Shown: positions 34,992-43,092 of the stretch, piece by piece
Position numbering within the stretch: the first letter of the stretch is position 1
Layout: every line of letters begins with the position of its first letter
Source: Chloroflexota bacterium
GTDB lineage: Bacteria > Chloroflexota > Dehalococcoidia > Lucifugimonadales > UBA3495
Assembly (NCBI GenBank): GCA_009840135.1
Contig: VXOH01000011.1
Coordinates: forward strand, 1 to 50,117
Direction of reading: 5' to 3'
Length of the DNA stretch: 50,117 bases
Position numbers and translations under genes: made by a program
The notes under the pieces: generated by a model
Told to the model about the DNA's origin: nothing
The model's input: only the letters and a program-made list of their open reading frames with translations
The model's database searches: none

Positions 34992-35873
34992 ATGTCACAA
35001 CCACAAATGTCACAATCCAGCAGTTTTGTAGTTGCCAATGGGATTAAGCACCACATCCTGGAAATGGGAGAGCGGTCAAGACCGCCGGTGATGATGGTCC
35101 ACGCTACGGGATTGTGCGCTTACTCATGGCTGCCCATCGCAAGGAACCTTGCCAGGGATTACTTTGTTATGGCCCTGGACCAGAGAGGCCACGGAGACAC
35201 TGAGCCTTCCGAATGCGGATACAGTTTCGAAATGGTGGGCAATGACCTCAAGGCAATAATTGAAACCCTGGACCTGAAGGGTCTCAGGGTGGTTGGTCAT
35301 TCCTCCGGTGGGCTCGCGTCCTTAATGGCCGCCTCACAGCTGTCGGCACGCATTGTTCAAACCTGCCTTGTGGAGACCCGGGTGGGAGAAAGTCCCGCCA
35401 ATGCGCCGCCGGGAGAGCTATATGAAAGGGCCCGCCGTACCCGAATGAAGCGGGCCATCTGGGAAAGTAGGCAGGCGATGTACGAGGCTTACCGCAAGCG
35501 CCCGGCTTTCCGAAACTGGACGGAAGAAGCGTTCGGAGCCTTCATCAACGGAGGCGCCCGCGCGTTGGCCGATGGCCGCGTCGAGTTGAAATGCCACCCC
35601 GATGTGGAAGCAACCTTTTACGAACAACGCGATTCCCTTCAGGTTTCTCATTATTTTGATGGCCTGCAGGGTGGCTTCCTCTTGCTGCTGGGGGACTACC
35701 CGGAGGCGCAGACCCTGCAGGATGTGGGAGTAAAGCGGTTCCTCGAAGGTGTCCCAGGCGCCAGGGTCAAACCGATGGGAATGGGCTCTCATTTCCTGCC
35801 CATGGAACACCCCGGGGAAGTAACAGCGGAAGTAAGCCAATTCTTCGGATCAGGGGAGAACATTGCAAGCTGA
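34992..35873 (+). CDS. Alpha/beta hydrolase
   Basis: A 293-residue alpha/beta hydrolase fold protein. ALDQRGHGDTEPS matches the RGHGxS segment, the nucleophile elbow is VVGHSSGG (Ser near residue 103), and GSHFLPMEHPGEV near the end carries the likely catalytic His. It cannot be assigned to a specific substrate. Two ATG codons lie 15 bases apart in a short direct repeat (ATGTCACAA), and neither has a clear ribosome site, so the start is uncertain by five residues. It overlaps the CoA transferase gene by 11 bases, so the two are probably cotranslated and may act in one catabolic route. Confidence 0.85.
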   Translation: MSQPQMSQSSSFVVANGIKHHILEMGERSRPPVMMVHATGLCAYSWLPIARNLARDYFVMALDQRGHGDTEPSECGYSFEMVGNDLKAIIETLDLKGLRVVGHSSGGLASLMAASQLSARIVQTCLVETRVGESPANAPPGELYERARRTRMKRAIWESRQAMYEAYRKRPAFRNWTEEAFGAFINGGARALADGRVELKCHPDVEATFYEQRDSLQVSHYFDGLQGGFLLLLGDYPEAQTLQDVGVKRFLEGVPGARVKPMGMGSHFLPMEHPGEVTAEVSQFFGSGENIAS

Positions 35874-37194
35874 AGCAAGGGAAGACAACCGGGAACGGGC
35901 CGCAGCCGGCGGAATACCCTTCGGCCCGCTGCAAGGCCTCAAGGTCCTGGATTTGTCCATAATCGTGGCCGGCGGCACCGCCAGCAGCCTGTTGGCGGAC
36001 TTCGGGGCCGACGTTGTCAAGGTTGAACGCCCCGGCAGCGGCGACCCCCTGCGTAACTGGGGACCCTTCGCCAACGGAGTCTCCCTCTGGTGGAAGGTCC
36101 ATTCCCGAAACAAAAAATCCTTGACCCTTGATCTGGGCAAGAGGGAAGGTCAAGCCCTGCTGCTGGAACTGGCCGCCCAGGCGGACGTGCTTATCGAGGG
36201 CTTTCGACCCGGGACCCTGGAAAGGTGGAACCTGGGGCCTCAGCAGCTCCACGAAGCAAACCCCGGCCTGGTCATACTGCGCTTCTCCGGTTTTGGCCAG
36301 AGCGGCCCTTACCGCGATCGGCCAGGATTCGGGACCATCGCCGAGTGCATGAGCGGCTACATCGCCATGACCGGTTTTCCCGAAACCCCGCCGGTCTTGC
36401 CCCCCATACCGCTGGCCGACGAAATCGCGGGTGTCTTCGGGGCCATGGCTGGCATGATGGCTCTTTATCGCCGCGAAACGGCGCCGAGTGAAATGGCAGC
36501 AGGCGAATCGGTAGCAGGCGATACGGAGCAAGGTGACACGGACGGCGATACGGCCATACCAAAAAGGCGTGCTGGTGGCCAGGTAATTGACCTCAGCCTA
36601 TTCGAGCCACTCTTCAGGCTGTGCATCCCGCACTTGCCCATGTATGACCTGCTGGGAATCGTCCGGGAGCGGGTAGGCAACGACTTTCCTGATGCCGCTC
36701 CTCGAAGCCTGTATCGAACGGGCGACCAGCGCTGGCTGGGCCTGTCCGCCACCTCCCAAAGTACCTGGGAAGCCCTGGCCCAGGCCATGGGCCTGTCCCA
36801 TCTTCTCGATGATGACCGGTTCGGGAACAATGCCGCACGGCTGGAAAACAAGGATGCGCTCAACGAGGAACTGCAGGGTTGGCTGGGCGACCGGCCGCTG
36901 GACCAAATCCTGGAGAAGCTGGTGCCGGCCGGCGGCGTGGTCGGGCCGGTTTACGACAGTTCTCAAATAATCAACGACCCTCATTACCGTGAGCGCGAGG
37001 ACGTGCTGGAGATAGACGACCCGGACTTGGGCCGCACCATAATGCCCGGTGTGGTTCCCAAGTTCACTGCAACTCCAGGCGCCGTGGAATATGGTGGTCC
37101 CCGACTTGGGGAGCACAACTCGCAGGTGCTCGGAAATTGGCTGGACTACGACCAGGAAAGGATTCAGGCACTGGAAGACTCGGGTGTCATTTAG
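35863..37194 (+). CDS. CaiB/BaiF-family (class III) CoA transferase
   Basis: A 443-residue class III CoA transferase, which moves CoA between carboxylic acids. The start region GLKVLDLSIIVAGGTASSLLADFGADVVKVE is typical (LLADFGADVVKVERPGSGD). The Asp of PLADEIAGVFGAMAG corresponds to the catalytic Asp that forms the acyl-aspartate. The frame begins at TTG 35863, with AGGGGAG just before it inside the end of the hydrolase gene. An acidic, low-complexity insertion (about residues 207-235, rich in Gly, Asp, Glu and Thr) interrupts the body and is not usual for the family. Substrates are not predictable. Confidence 0.88.
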   Translation: MQAEAREDNRERAAAGGIPFGPLQGLKVLDLSIIVAGGTASSLLADFGADVVKVERPGSGDPLRNWGPFANGVSLWWKVHSRNKKSLTLDLGKREGQALLLELAAQADVLIEGFRPGTLERWNLGPQQLHEANPGLVILRFSGFGQSGPYRDRPGFGTIAECMSGYIAMTGFPETPPVLPPIPLADEIAGVFGAMAGMMALYRRETAPSEMAAGESVAGDTEQGDTDGDTAIPKRRAGGQVIDLSLFEPLFRLCIPHLPMYDLLGIVRERVGNDFPDAAPRSLYRTGDQRWLGLSATSQSTWEALAQAMGLSHLLDDDRFGNNAARLENKDALNEELQGWLGDRPLDQILEKLVPAGGVVGPVYDSSQIINDPHYREREDVLEIDDPDLGRTIMPGVVPKFTATPGAVEYGGPRLGEHNSQVLGNWLDYDQERIQALEDSGVI

Positions 37195-37269
37195 GAAAGT
37201 TCCGAAAATTCTCGTTTCCGCTCAGTCCGGAACCGGGGGTTGCAACCGTAACAGAAGGAGTGGGAACCC

Positions 37270-37881
37270 TTGCCATCCACGAGGCTGCTCATTGCTACCC
37301 ACAACCAGGGAAAGGTGCAGGAGTTCCGACACTTGCTCGATGACTTACCCCTGGAGTTGGTCTCCCTGAACGACCTGGGAATCTCCGAGGACGTTGAGGA
37401 AACCGGCAGCACCTTTTTGGAAAACGCCTGGCTCAAGGCTCGCACTTATTCCAGAATTGGGGGCATCCTGACCTTGTCCGATGATTCCGGCCTGGAGGTG
37501 GATGCCCTGGGCGGACAGCCGGGCATTCATTCCGCCCGTTACGGCGGCGAGGCCTGCAGGAACGATGAAGACCGGCTTTCCCTGCTGCTGTCCAACATGA
37601 AAGACGTACCCTGGCCCCGCAGGACGGCGCGATTCCGGTGCTGCATCGCAATTTGTCAACCGGAGGGCGCGGAGCTTTCGGTGGTAGGCTCAGTGGCCGG
37701 AATGATACAATACGAACCGAAGGGATCCGAAGGGTTTGGCTACGATCCGGTGTTTTATCTGCCTTCCTTTGCACGGACGATGTCGGAACTTTCAATGGAA
37801 ATCAAGAACCGGATCAGTCACCGGGGCGACGCGACCGTTCGGGCAGTCAGGGCGCTGGACAGGCTAATGGCACGGTCTTAG
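37270..37881 (+). CDS. rdgB: XTP/dITP diphosphatase (RdgB/HAM1 family)
   Basis: A 203-residue non-canonical purine NTP pyrophosphatase that removes dITP and XTP from the nucleotide pool. The signature IATHNQGKVQEF is at 8-19, followed by ETGSTFLENAWLKA, LSDDSGLEVDALGG with the catalytic Asp, GFGYDPVFYLP, and the final SHRGDA. The start is TTG 37270 with AAGGAG upstream. It follows the CoA transferase gene by 75 bp and precedes moaA by 35 bp, so it may be part of the moa transcript. Confidence 0.94.
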   Translation: MPSTRLLIATHNQGKVQEFRHLLDDLPLELVSLNDLGISEDVEETGSTFLENAWLKARTYSRIGGILTLSDDSGLEVDALGGQPGIHSARYGGEACRNDEDRLSLLLSNMKDVPWPRRTARFRCCIAICQPEGAELSVVGSVAGMIQYEPKGSEGFGYDPVFYLPSFARTMSELSMEIKNRISHRGDATVRAVRALDRLMARS

Positions 37882-37916
37882 CGACCCGCACAAGTCCCAA
37901 TTCTTAGCGCTGAATT

Positions 37917-38939
37917 TTGCAAGTGGCAATAACCGATTTACTGGGACGTTCCCTGAAAGACTTGAGAATTTCGGTCACCGACCGGTGCAATTTCCGTTGC
38001 ACCTATTGCATGCCGGCTGAAATTTTTGGCGAGAGTTACCAGTTCCTTCCCAAGGACGAGATACTCACTTTTGAAGAGATAGCCCGGTTAGCCAGGCTTT
38101 TCGTTTCCCTGGGAGTCAATAAGCTTCGAATAACCGGCGGTGAGCCGCTGCTGCGCACGGATCTACCAAACCTTGTGTCAATGCTCTCAAGCATTGATCC
38201 ATCCCTAGACCTCACCTTAACCACTAACGCCTACCTGCTGCCGCAGCAGGCCGTGTCCTTGAGGGAAGCTGGCCTGAAGCGGGTTACGGTGAGCCTCGAT
38301 GCCCTGGACGACGAAGTTTTCAAGCAAATGAACGGTCGGGGATTCCCGGTGCAGCGGGTGTTGGATGGAATAGAAAAGGCGGCCGAGGTCGGGCTGACAC
38401 CCATCAAGATTAATGCGGTAGTCCAGAAGGGCGTCAATGACCACTGCGTCGTTGACCTGGCCCGATACTTCAAGGAAGCCGGTCATATTGTCCGCTTCAT
38501 TGAGTACATGGATGTGGGCAACCGCAACGGATGGAAATGGGACCACGTGGTATCGGCGGCAGAAATCGTCGAATCCATTGGCGCCGAGCTGCCCCTGGAG
38601 CCGGTGGACAGCAACTATGCGGGTGAGGTGGCCAACCGCTACCGGTACCTGGACGGCAGCGGCGAGATTGGCGTGATTGCCTCCGTTACCAAGCCTTTCT
38701 GCGGAGATTGTACTCGCGCCAGGCTTTCCACCGATGGAAAACTTTACACTTGCCTGTTTGCATCCGGTGGCCTGGACTTGAGGGATGCAATGCGTTCGGG
38801 AGCAACCGACGACGAGCTGGTCGAGCGCATAACCGGTATCTGGAACCGCAGAGCCGACCGTTATTCGGAAGAACGTACCGAATTGGCCCCTCTCCAGAAC
38901 CGCCGTCAAAAGGTAGAAATGTACCATATCGGCGGATAG
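37917..38939 (+). CDS. moaA: GTP 3',8-cyclase
   Basis: A 340-residue radical SAM enzyme that starts molybdenum cofactor synthesis from GTP. The N-terminal cluster motif CNFRCTYC has Cys24, Cys28 and Cys31. GGEPLLR follows, and the second cluster is FCGDCTRARLSTDGKLYTC near the C-terminus. The chain ends in MYHIGG, with the Gly-Gly tail needed for activity. The start is given as TTG 37917, but GTG two codons later is possible and neither has a good ribosome site. moaC is 480 bp downstream. Together they supply Moco for enzymes such as the molybdenum hydroxylase at the left end. Confidence 0.95.
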   Translation: MQVAITDLLGRSLKDLRISVTDRCNFRCTYCMPAEIFGESYQFLPKDEILTFEEIARLARLFVSLGVNKLRITGGEPLLRTDLPNLVSMLSSIDPSLDLTLTTNAYLLPQQAVSLREAGLKRVTVSLDALDDEVFKQMNGRGFPVQRVLDGIEKAAEVGLTPIKINAVVQKGVNDHCVVDLARYFKEAGHIVRFIEYMDVGNRNGWKWDHVVSAAEIVESIGAELPLEPVDSNYAGEVANRYRYLDGSGEIGVIASVTKPFCGDCTRARLSTDGKLYTCLFASGGLDLRDAMRSGATDDELVERITGIWNRRADRYSEERTELAPLQNRRQKVEMYHIGG

Positions 38940-39053
38940 CTGCATCGGCGATGACGGCTCCTGGCCCGCCGAATGGCAATGGAGCCCTGGCGCCACCATT
39001 AGATTTCAGGAATACTCGTCGGACACATTCTTACTTACGCCGGGGGGCAACCC

Positions 39054-39335
39054 ATGATAAAGGACTCGACCATGCAGGAGTTGTGGGCGGCGGTTGAGGA
39101 GATCCGGCAAAGGATTGAAACCCTGGAGCAGGGTGACAATTCCCTGGGGGAAGTAGCCGGGGAGATAAAGCTGGATCTTGTAGCCAGCGTGACATCGAAC
39201 CGCAAGACCTTTCACTTGCGGGGCTGCAAGTTCACCAAGGGATTCATGGCGATAGAAGGCGGTTACAGGGAGTTTGGGACTCACGATGAAGCGGTGAGCG
39301 CTGGCCTCGTGCCCTGCAAAATCTGCTGGTCTTGA
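39054..39335 (+). CDS. Small putative zinc-binding protein
   Basis: A 93-residue protein between moaA and moaC. Residues 8-30 form a short coiled coil. The second half has His54, Cys58, Cys88 and Cys91 (HLRGC and PCKIC) with the sequence FGTHDEAVSAGLVPC between them. This resembles the small zinc site of Ada-type metal-binding domains, in which DNA or peptide contact has been shown. No function is assigned. ATG 39054 follows a G-rich stretch with short spacing; ATG 39072 is an alternative. Its position suggests cotranscription with the moa genes but not necessarily a role in Moco. Confidence 0.65.
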   Translation: MIKDSTMQELWAAVEEIRQRIETLEQGDNSLGEVAGEIKLDLVASVTSNRKTFHLRGCKFTKGFMAIEGGYREFGTHDEAVSAGLVPCKICWS

Positions 39336-39421
39336 ACTCCGAGATTTTACGCCCTGCCGGGCTCCCTGATTCCCACTAATCGCAAGTTACTTTTCCGGTT
39401 CACCGGATTAGGAGACACCTA

Positions 39422-39934
39422 ATGACCATTTCCAGCGACCAGCAAATTCCCGGGGTATCCCCTGCTTTGACGCACCTGGACGAGCAGGGCAGAGCAAAGA
39501 TGGTGGACGTGGGCTGGAAGCCCGTCACCGACCGGGAGGCGGTTGCCCGGGGTCATGTGCAGATGCTGCCTGAAACCCTGCGTCTCATCATGGAAGGCCA
39601 GGTCAAGAAAGGGGATGTCTTCACCATTGCGCAACTGGCGGGGATCATGGGAGCCAAGCGGACCTCCGAATTGATCCCCTTGTGCCATCCGTTGCCCTTG
39701 AACAAGGTTGATGTGGAACTCGAGGCCGACGAGGCCAACTGTCGCGTAAACATAACCGCCACCGCCAGCACTTCGGGCAAGACCGGGGTGGAAATGGAGG
39801 CCCTGACCGCGGTTTCCATAGCGGCACTGTCGGTTTACGATATGTGCAAGGCGGTTGACCGGGGTATGCAGATTGGATCAGTCCGTTTGGCCAGCAAACG
39901 CGGGGGCCAAAGCGGCGACATTGACCTGGAATAA
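39422..39934 (+). CDS. moaC: Cyclic pyranopterin monophosphate synthase
   Basis: A 170-residue MoaC, which turns the MoaA product into cyclic pyranopterin monophosphate. Recognised segments are [18 protein letters not shown] (about 27-44), [15 protein letters not shown] (about 80-94), and [27 protein letters not shown] with the catalytic Lys and Asp (KAVDRGM). The ATG follows TAGGAG with an 8-base spacing. No moaD, moaE or mog genes are in the window. Confidence 0.95.
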   Translation: MTISSDQQIPGVSPALTHLDEQGRAKMVDVGWKPVTDREAVARGHVQMLPETLRLIMEGQVKKGDVFTIAQLAGIMGAKRTSELIPLCHPLPLNKVDVELEADEANCRVNITATASTSGKTGVEMEALTAVSIAALSVYDMCKAVDRGMQIGSVRLASKRGGQSGDIDLE

Positions 39935-39962
39935 GCCAGGCTCAGTCTTACTGGAAGGCTCT

Positions 39963-40436
39963 TCACCTCCCTCGTCTCCTTAGCTCCTCTGACAGCAGAG
40001 CTATCGCCGTATCTGCATAGACCAAGTACTCCAGGGGCGTCAGTTCCAGGGGTTGGAATACCTCGACCTGGTCCGCCTCAATAACGCCCGCCAGACCACC
40101 TACCGACGTTACATCCAGTTGGCATATCTGGCCTTCCGGGTCCACCACTACGCAGCCCAGGTCTCGTAACGGCTTGAAGGGCGGTTCCAGTTCGATAGCC
40201 TGCACCGACACCATGCCCATGAAGGCGGGAAAGGGGCGAAGGCTTCGGGCCAACGCCACCAGCGCCGCTTCCAGTCGAGCTCCGGCGTCGCCAAGTGCTT
40301 CGGGCGCCTCTCTCTCCAGGTGTTCGGCAGTTGTTTCGTTTATGTCCTGGTTCAAATTCCGAGTTAAACCCCTGAAAGAATTCAGGATATCTCCGTCTAA
40401 TTTTTGACAGGGCGGTAAAGTAGTCCATTGGGCCGC
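39963..40436 (-). CDS. Hypothetical protein with start displaced by a repeat element
   Basis: The frame reads as a plausible protein of about 140-157 residues (for example LTRNLNQDINETTAEHLERE and QLDVTSVGGLAGVIEADQVE), with a final acidic helix and RRRGR tail. It matches no family I recognise. The open frame continues upstream to 40554, but that part lies in repeat copy B (40436-40586), so the native start should be downstream of it. No in-frame ATG exists there. TTG near residue NLNQD or CTG behind GGAG are candidates. An ATG at 40428 opens a different frame, so a frameshift near the 5' end is also possible. Confidence 0.5.
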   Translation of the reverse strand, partial: AAQWTTLPPCQKLDGDILNSFRGLTRNLNQDINETTAEHLEREAPEALGDAGARLEAALVALARSLRPFPAFMGMVSVQAIELEPPFKPLRDLGCVVVDPEGQICQLDVTSVGGLAGVIEADQVEVFQPLELTPLEYLVYADTAIALLSEELRRRGR

Positions 40437-40586
40437 TAGTGGACCGTCCGCTTTGAAATTATGGGTGGAAAAGGTACTTCGCCTTTCCAGCTTGGAATGG
40501 AGGTCAAGAAGTCTCGCGAACTTCCCGCCTGCGCGGGAACGACGGTTAAACCCCAACCCATCACTTCAATTCCGATCGACTACTAG
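40436..40586 (+). repeat. MITE-like repeat family 1, copy B
   Basis: A 151-bp element, the same length as copy A, bounded by CTAG on both sides (40436-40439, 40583-40586). With flanks the ends form a perfect 9-bp inverted repeat GCCGCTAGT/ACTAGCGGC. Just inside, about 26 bp at the two ends match at roughly 17 positions as inverted repeats. It lies at the 5' end of a minus-strand hypothetical gene. Confidence 0.75.
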
Positions 40587-40808
40587 CGGCTAAACTTTCC
40601 ATTGCCTCCGGGGACATTTTTTCAACGGGTTCAGGATGATAGAATTTGTGACGCTCGGCCAAACTTCGCTTTTCGTCCCATTTGTTTGCAGGCGGCTTTT
40701 CGTATCAGATGGTCCAGTGGGGAAATTGCCAGGGGCAGGCCATGTGTATCCTGCCTGAGCCGACGGCAATTCACCCTCAACAGAACCCTGGCAAGCTGGC
40801 AATCCCAA

Positions 40809-40838
40809 TTGACAGCTTTGGACTGGCCCGTTTACTAT
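40809..40838 (+). promoter_or_regulatory. Promoter of tRNA-Met
   Basis: A perfect TTGACA (40809-40814) and TACTAT (40833-40838) are 18 bp apart, about 48 bp before the mature tRNA 5' end. The region from 40587 to this promoter shows no gene. Confidence 0.7.
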
Positions 40839-40885
40839 ATTTGTCCGAGGCGACACTTGGCGGCTGGTCGGTGCGTCTCCCAGGT

Positions 40886-40960
40886 GGCGACGTAGCTCAG
40901 TGGCAGAGCGGGCGCTTCATAAGCGCTAGGTCGTTGGTTCGAATCCATCCGTCGCCACCA
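40886..40960 (+). tRNA. tRNA-Met (anticodon CAT), CCA encoded
   Basis: A full cloverleaf is visible: acceptor GGCGACG with CGTCGCC, D stem GCTC/GAGC, anticodon stem GGCGC/GCGCT-type with loop TTCATAA, and the T arm GGTTCGAATCC. The discriminator is A and CCA is encoded. The anticodon CAT means Met; an elongator type is likely because the first acceptor pair is G-C, but tRNA-Ile with modified CAT cannot be fully excluded. Confidence 0.93.
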
Positions 40961-41056
40961 GCCTCATGCTCCGCCGTTCCCACCCCTTGATTTCCGGTTG
41001 ATCTCATTCACAATCAACCTGCCCTGATTAGACCTCTCATTAAGGAAACCGTCGCA

Positions 41057-41395
41057 ATGGCTTCATATTTGCGCCCGGGCTTGACTATATCCGAAGCCAG
41101 TCACATCTGCATGAATGTGTGCCGCGCCATGTGTTGCCGGGGGCCGCTGCTGCTAGAACTCCTTCCCCAGGAATTGCGGGCTTTTGAAGAGCACGCCCGC
41201 AGGCTCGACGTTAGCTTGGAAGTCCACAGGGCCGATGACGGCAGGGGCTGGCTCAGGTTCGCCGACCATCCAGGTGAAAAATGCCCTATGCTGAATCCCG
41301 TGACTTTCCGATGCAGCATCTACGATGACCGGCCCGCGAGATGCCGGGAATTTCCTGAAAAGGAAACCCCAGGCTGCCAGATCTCCGGCGGATAG
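41057..41395 (+). CDS. YkgJ-family cysteine cluster protein
   Basis: A 112-residue protein with the cysteine pattern of the YkgJ/UPF0153 family, thought to bind zinc or an iron-sulfur cluster: Cys18, Cys22, CC at 26-27, then CPML, FRCSIYDDRPARCREFP and a late Cys. Its biochemical role is not known. The start is ATG 41057. It follows the tRNA gene by about 96 bp and converges on the PAC2 gene. The C-terminus ends soon after the last Cys, so it is a short family member. Confidence 0.8.
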   Translation: MASYLRPGLTISEASHICMNVCRAMCCRGPLLLELLPQELRAFEEHARRLDVSLEVHRADDGRGWLRFADHPGEKCPMLNPVTFRCSIYDDRPARCREFPEKETPGCQISGG

Positions 41396-41481
41396 CCTGG
41401 GGTAAGACCGCTTTCCTGTTTCTCCGGGTTGAGCAGGACTGAGCCCACCCATTGCGGGGGCATGGGGGCGAAGAAAGTGAG

Positions 41482-42390
41482 CTATTGCCCCTCTTCGTCA
41501 TCCATCTGCTGGCCCAGTTCGTCGAGGAACCTTTCAATCTCCGGGGAAAGGCTGACTTCCGACGGGGCCGCCTCGTCCTTCGAATCTTCCTCGTCCTGCT
41601 GGGCATCGTAGTAGGCTTCCATCTGCTGAATCAGGGACTTTAGCTCTGAGTTCCGCTCTACGGCAGAGGTCAACTCGCGGTACTGGCGTTGACCCCGGCG
41701 CACGGGCGCCAGGTCGGCCGGGATATTTGGGTACACGGAAGACAGGCATTCGATCATGCGCGAGGCGCCTGTAAAGTCCTCTTCCAACTGCAGGTATTGG
41801 GGCAAATGGACCATAAAGTTGATGGTCTCGATGCCCAGCCGGTCAATGCCCTCGGACACCAGGTTCATTATGGTTGTGGGGCCCTGGTAGTTGCTGCTCC
41901 GCAGTTTGAGGTTTGGAACCGACTTGTTCTGGGTGACGTTGCCCAGGGAGCCCGTAACCAGCAGAGGACGCGTATGAGGCACCGCGTCGTACATGGCGCC
42001 CAGCCTGCAATAGCGCTTCACGCCGAAGTATTCGACCACCTGGAGAATGGAGTCGGTATAGTCTTCGCTGCTGGCGTGGGGTTCCATCATGTGGAGAAAC
42101 AGGTAGTCGGGGCCCTCTTCCGAGCTGGCATACCTGAGGTTGCTGTTGGGAATGGTGACTCTTCGTTCACCTTGGACCAGGCGAATGTTGGGCCTGTACC
42201 TGGTGAAGTCGAAAAAATTGCCTGGGCGGGCCAGTTTTCCCAGTTCTTTTGACCCGAGAAAACGCTCCAGGCGGCTCAGGGTCAAGGTGCCCACGCTGCC
42301 CACATCCACCCAGGGCCGAATCATGGCAAAAGCATGAGGGTCTTTCAGTTCGGGGACCGGTTCCGTTATTTCAAAAGCGCCTATCTTCAT
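41482..42390 (-). CDS. PAC2-family protein
   Basis: A 302-residue member of the PAC2 (proteasome assembly chaperone 2) family. The segments PDYLFLHMMEPHASSEDYTD, VKRYCRLGAMYDAVPHTRP and GPTTIMNLVSEGIDRLGIE fit the PNP-like fold of this group. The last 60 residues are acidic and probably coiled. Bacterial PAC2 proteins have no settled function; a link to proteasomes is not supported by neighbours here. The ATG at 42390 (MKIGAFEI) is preferred over a longer frame because the extra residues do not look conserved; the ribosome site is weak. Confidence 0.72.
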   Translation of the reverse strand: MKIGAFEITEPVPELKDPHAFAMIRPWVDVGSVGTLTLSRLERFLGSKELGKLARPGNFFDFTRYRPNIRLVQGERRVTIPNSNLRYASSEEGPDYLFLHMMEPHASSEDYTDSILQVVEYFGVKRYCRLGAMYDAVPHTRPLLVTGSLGNVTQNKSVPNLKLRSSNYQGPTTIMNLVSEGIDRLGIETINFMVHLPQYLQLEEDFTGASRMIECLSSVYPNIPADLAPVRRGQRQYRELTSAVERNSELKSLIQQMEAYYDAQQDEEDSKDEAAPSEVSLSPEIERFLDELGQQMDDEEGQ

Positions 42391-42573
42391 ACCCACATAT
42401 TGCCAGAAATACCAGGGCGATTCAACCCGCCTCGCAAGACAAGCAAATCCTGGCGACAAGACTTGGCCACAATCCAAACAGCCATTCTTACATACGTCCC
42501 AGACCTGGACAGTTCGCCCCGGAGAGGAAGAGGCGGGCGCTTAACTGGCGATTCCATAGGGAGCCAGGCTCCG

Positions 42574-42871
42574 CTTGTGGACCATCCGGATTGCATTGAT
42601 GGGTGGCCACGGTGTTTCGCCTTTTCAGCCTGGAACACAGTTAAGGCAGGAATAAGGGGTTGCACGATGTTCCGTTCGTGGTGAGCTTGTCGAACCACAG
42701 TACGGTGGCCCTTCGACAGGCTCAGGGCGAACGGGTCTTTTCCTGTCATTACGAGCTTGACTGAGTACCGGACCAGAAATCAAGAAGTCTCGCGATCCGC
42801 CTGAGGCGGACGCCTTCGCAGGAACGTCGGTTATATCACAAGCAGTCACATCAATAGCGACTGACTACCAG
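42574..42871 (+). repeat. MITE-like repeat family 1, copy C, with a nested insert
   Basis: The ends match family 1 (GTGGACCATCCG on the left, AATAGCGACTGACTA on the right), but the tetranucleotide ends are CTTG and CCAG. About 145 extra bases in the middle bring the length to 298. The insert (about 42640-42770) contains the family 2 core. Confidence 0.65.
42668..42735. repeat. REP-like core shared with family 2, nested in copy C
   Basis: The modules TTCCGTTCGTGGTGAGCTTG and GGCCCTTCGACAGGCTCAGG are the same as in the middles of 6442-6590 and (inverted) 45661-45802, but without the family 2 ends. It can fold into a cruciform-like structure through the CCGTTCG/CGAACGG arms. Confidence 0.65.
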
Positions 42872-43092
42872 GACATCGTTACATCCAGCCTCCCCTATGA
42901 CAGGAAAACTGTGCTCCGTTATCTGCCGGCATGACCGACAACGTGGGTTTTCCCTCGGCCTGTTCTTAACTGGCCCCTTAAACTCCGCTCTGCTTGCGCC
43001 TTCGTTACGGCAAAGAGTATTCTTGGCGCCAGCAGCCGAACTTTCCAATAACCCAACTAAGAGACCAACGGCAGGGAAATTCCTTACCTTCA

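Larger units (their letters stand above)
42391..43092. other. Divergent gap holding repeat copy C
   Basis: No gene is recognised between the PAC2 gene and the MFS gene. The central part (42574-42871) is a nested repeat. The flanks hold only short frames without resemblance to known proteins, although a frame runs into the MFS gene from 42994. Promoters for both divergent genes should be here but none is obvious. Confidence 0.45.
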
